Both the position numbers and the translations under genes were made by a program. The notes beneath the pieces are model-generated. The model was given only the letters and a program-made list of their open reading frames with translations, made no database searches and was not told where the DNA came from. This document shows positions 8,077 to 8,241 of a stretch of 8,241 nt of DNA, piece by piece; positions within the stretch are counted from its first letter, which is position 1; the number at the start of each line of letters is the position of its first letter. Source of the DNA: Verrucomicrobiota bacterium (GTDB lineage: Bacteria; Verrucomicrobiota; Verrucomicrobiia; Chthoniobacterales; JAFAMB01); assembly GCA_019236035.1 (NCBI GenBank), contig JAFAJU010000596.1, forward strand, positions 1-8,241, in the 5' to 3' direction.

Positions 8077-8165
8077 ACACGGTATGGTCGCGGTAGCCTG
8101 CATCGCTCACAAATCTCTGAAGATTTGTGAGCGATGCAGGCTAGTTAGTCATATTTCTCTGGCGT
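8077..8165. other. Spacer between DHOD-like gene and pta, with hairpin
   Basis: This 89-nt gap is by far the largest inside the plus-strand gene row; the other junctions are 16 nt and a 4-nt overlap. More than half of it is the inverted repeat at 8094-8143. The remaining 22 nt before the pta ATG have no clear ribosome binding site and no promoter that I can support. Confidence 0.6.
8094..8143 (+). repeat. Perfect 23-bp inverted repeat (hairpin) with 4-nt loop
   Basis: The arm at 8094-8116 (TAGCCTGCATCG... to ...AAATCT) is an exact reverse complement of 8121-8143, with CTGA (8117-8120) as the loop. The stem is longer than usual for a Rho-independent terminator and is followed by GTTAGTCATATT, not a T-run, so simple termination is doubtful. 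It lies 17 nt after the DHOD-like stop and ends 22 nt before the pta start. Possible roles are partial termination, mRNA 3'-end stabilisation giving different expression of pta and the genes before it, or a palindromic mobile repeat. No copy of its arm is seen elsewhere in the window. Confidence 0.9.
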
Positions 8166-8241
8166 ATGAAACACGTGTACTTTCTTGCTCCGGCTGGTCG
8201 AGGCCAGGGATTAACTACGGTAGCCCTTGGGTTAGTCGAGG
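8166..8241 (+). CDS. pta: Phosphate acetyltransferase, N-terminal fragment (cut by window edge)
   Basis: Only 25 codons are visible, open to the right edge. The peptide begins MKHVYFLAPAGRGQGLTTVA, which resembles the N-terminus of long-form Pta, such as the E. coli protein with its IPTGTSVGLTSVSLG stretch, a P-loop-like (DethiobiotinS/CobQ-like) regulatory domain. Pta interconverts acetyl-CoA plus phosphate and acetyl phosphate plus CoA; with acetate kinase it yields ATP and acetate. A role next to PFOR is metabolically coherent. The start is placed by the family match at the first residue, since no strong ribosome binding site is seen. The catalytic C-terminal domain is outside the window, so the call rests on a short stretch plus context. 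Other P-loop dethiobiotin-synthetase-like proteins are the main alternative. Confidence 0.8.
   Translation, partial: MKHVYFLAPAGRGQGLTTVALGLVE

Noticed and set aside
8094..8143. Hairpin as a standard Rho-independent terminator
   Set aside because: No T-run follows the stem, and pta continues in the same direction only 22 nt later.
550..8143. The two large inverted repeats as copies of one repeat family
   Set aside because: By eye their arms share only short pieces such as TAGCCTG/CAGGCTA-like ends; no extended similarity supports a common element.

Overview
The window holds a compact plus-strand operon for acetyl-CoA and acetate energy metabolism, preceded on the minus strand by the start of an insertion-sequence transposase. 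Single-chain pyruvate:ferredoxin oxidoreductase (PFOR), an NDP-forming acyl-CoA synthetase and phosphate acetyltransferase together suggest an anaerobic, facultative or microaerobic bacterium that can make ATP from acetyl-CoA. The sequence is moderately GC-rich. I cannot assign a phylum from it.

Layout: (1) Positions 1-488, minus strand, encode the N-terminal 162 residues of an IS1182-type (IS5-like) transposase that runs off the left edge. (2) Positions 489-762 lie between the divergent transposase and operon; they contain a 54-nt near-perfect CTAG-rich palindrome and two small hairpins. (3) Positions 763-3498 encode a 911-residue fusion of an ADP-forming acyl-CoA synthetase with a C-terminal GNAT acetyltransferase. 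(4) Positions 3515-7072 encode a complete 1185-residue PFOR. (5) Positions 7069-8076 encode a dihydroorotate-dehydrogenase-like flavoprotein that overlaps the PFOR stop codon by 4 nt and lacks the usual catalytic cysteine. (6) Positions 8077-8165 hold a perfect 23-bp hairpin. (7) From 8166 to the right edge is the start of a gene matching the N-terminus of phosphate acetyltransferase.

Taken together, PFOR would convert pyruvate to acetyl-CoA, CO2 and reduced ferredoxin. Acetyl-CoA could then go to acetyl phosphate through Pta, or directly to acetate and ATP through the acyl-CoA synthetase. The GNAT domain could use acetyl-CoA to acetylate protein lysines and so link the acetyl-CoA level to enzyme activity. 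The role of the DHOD-like protein is unknown; its overlap with PFOR suggests a linked function.

I found no CRISPR array, tRNA, rRNA, phage or defence gene. The core is a recognisable metabolic operon. The least explained parts are the DHOD-like protein and the two large inverted repeats in the intergenic spaces.
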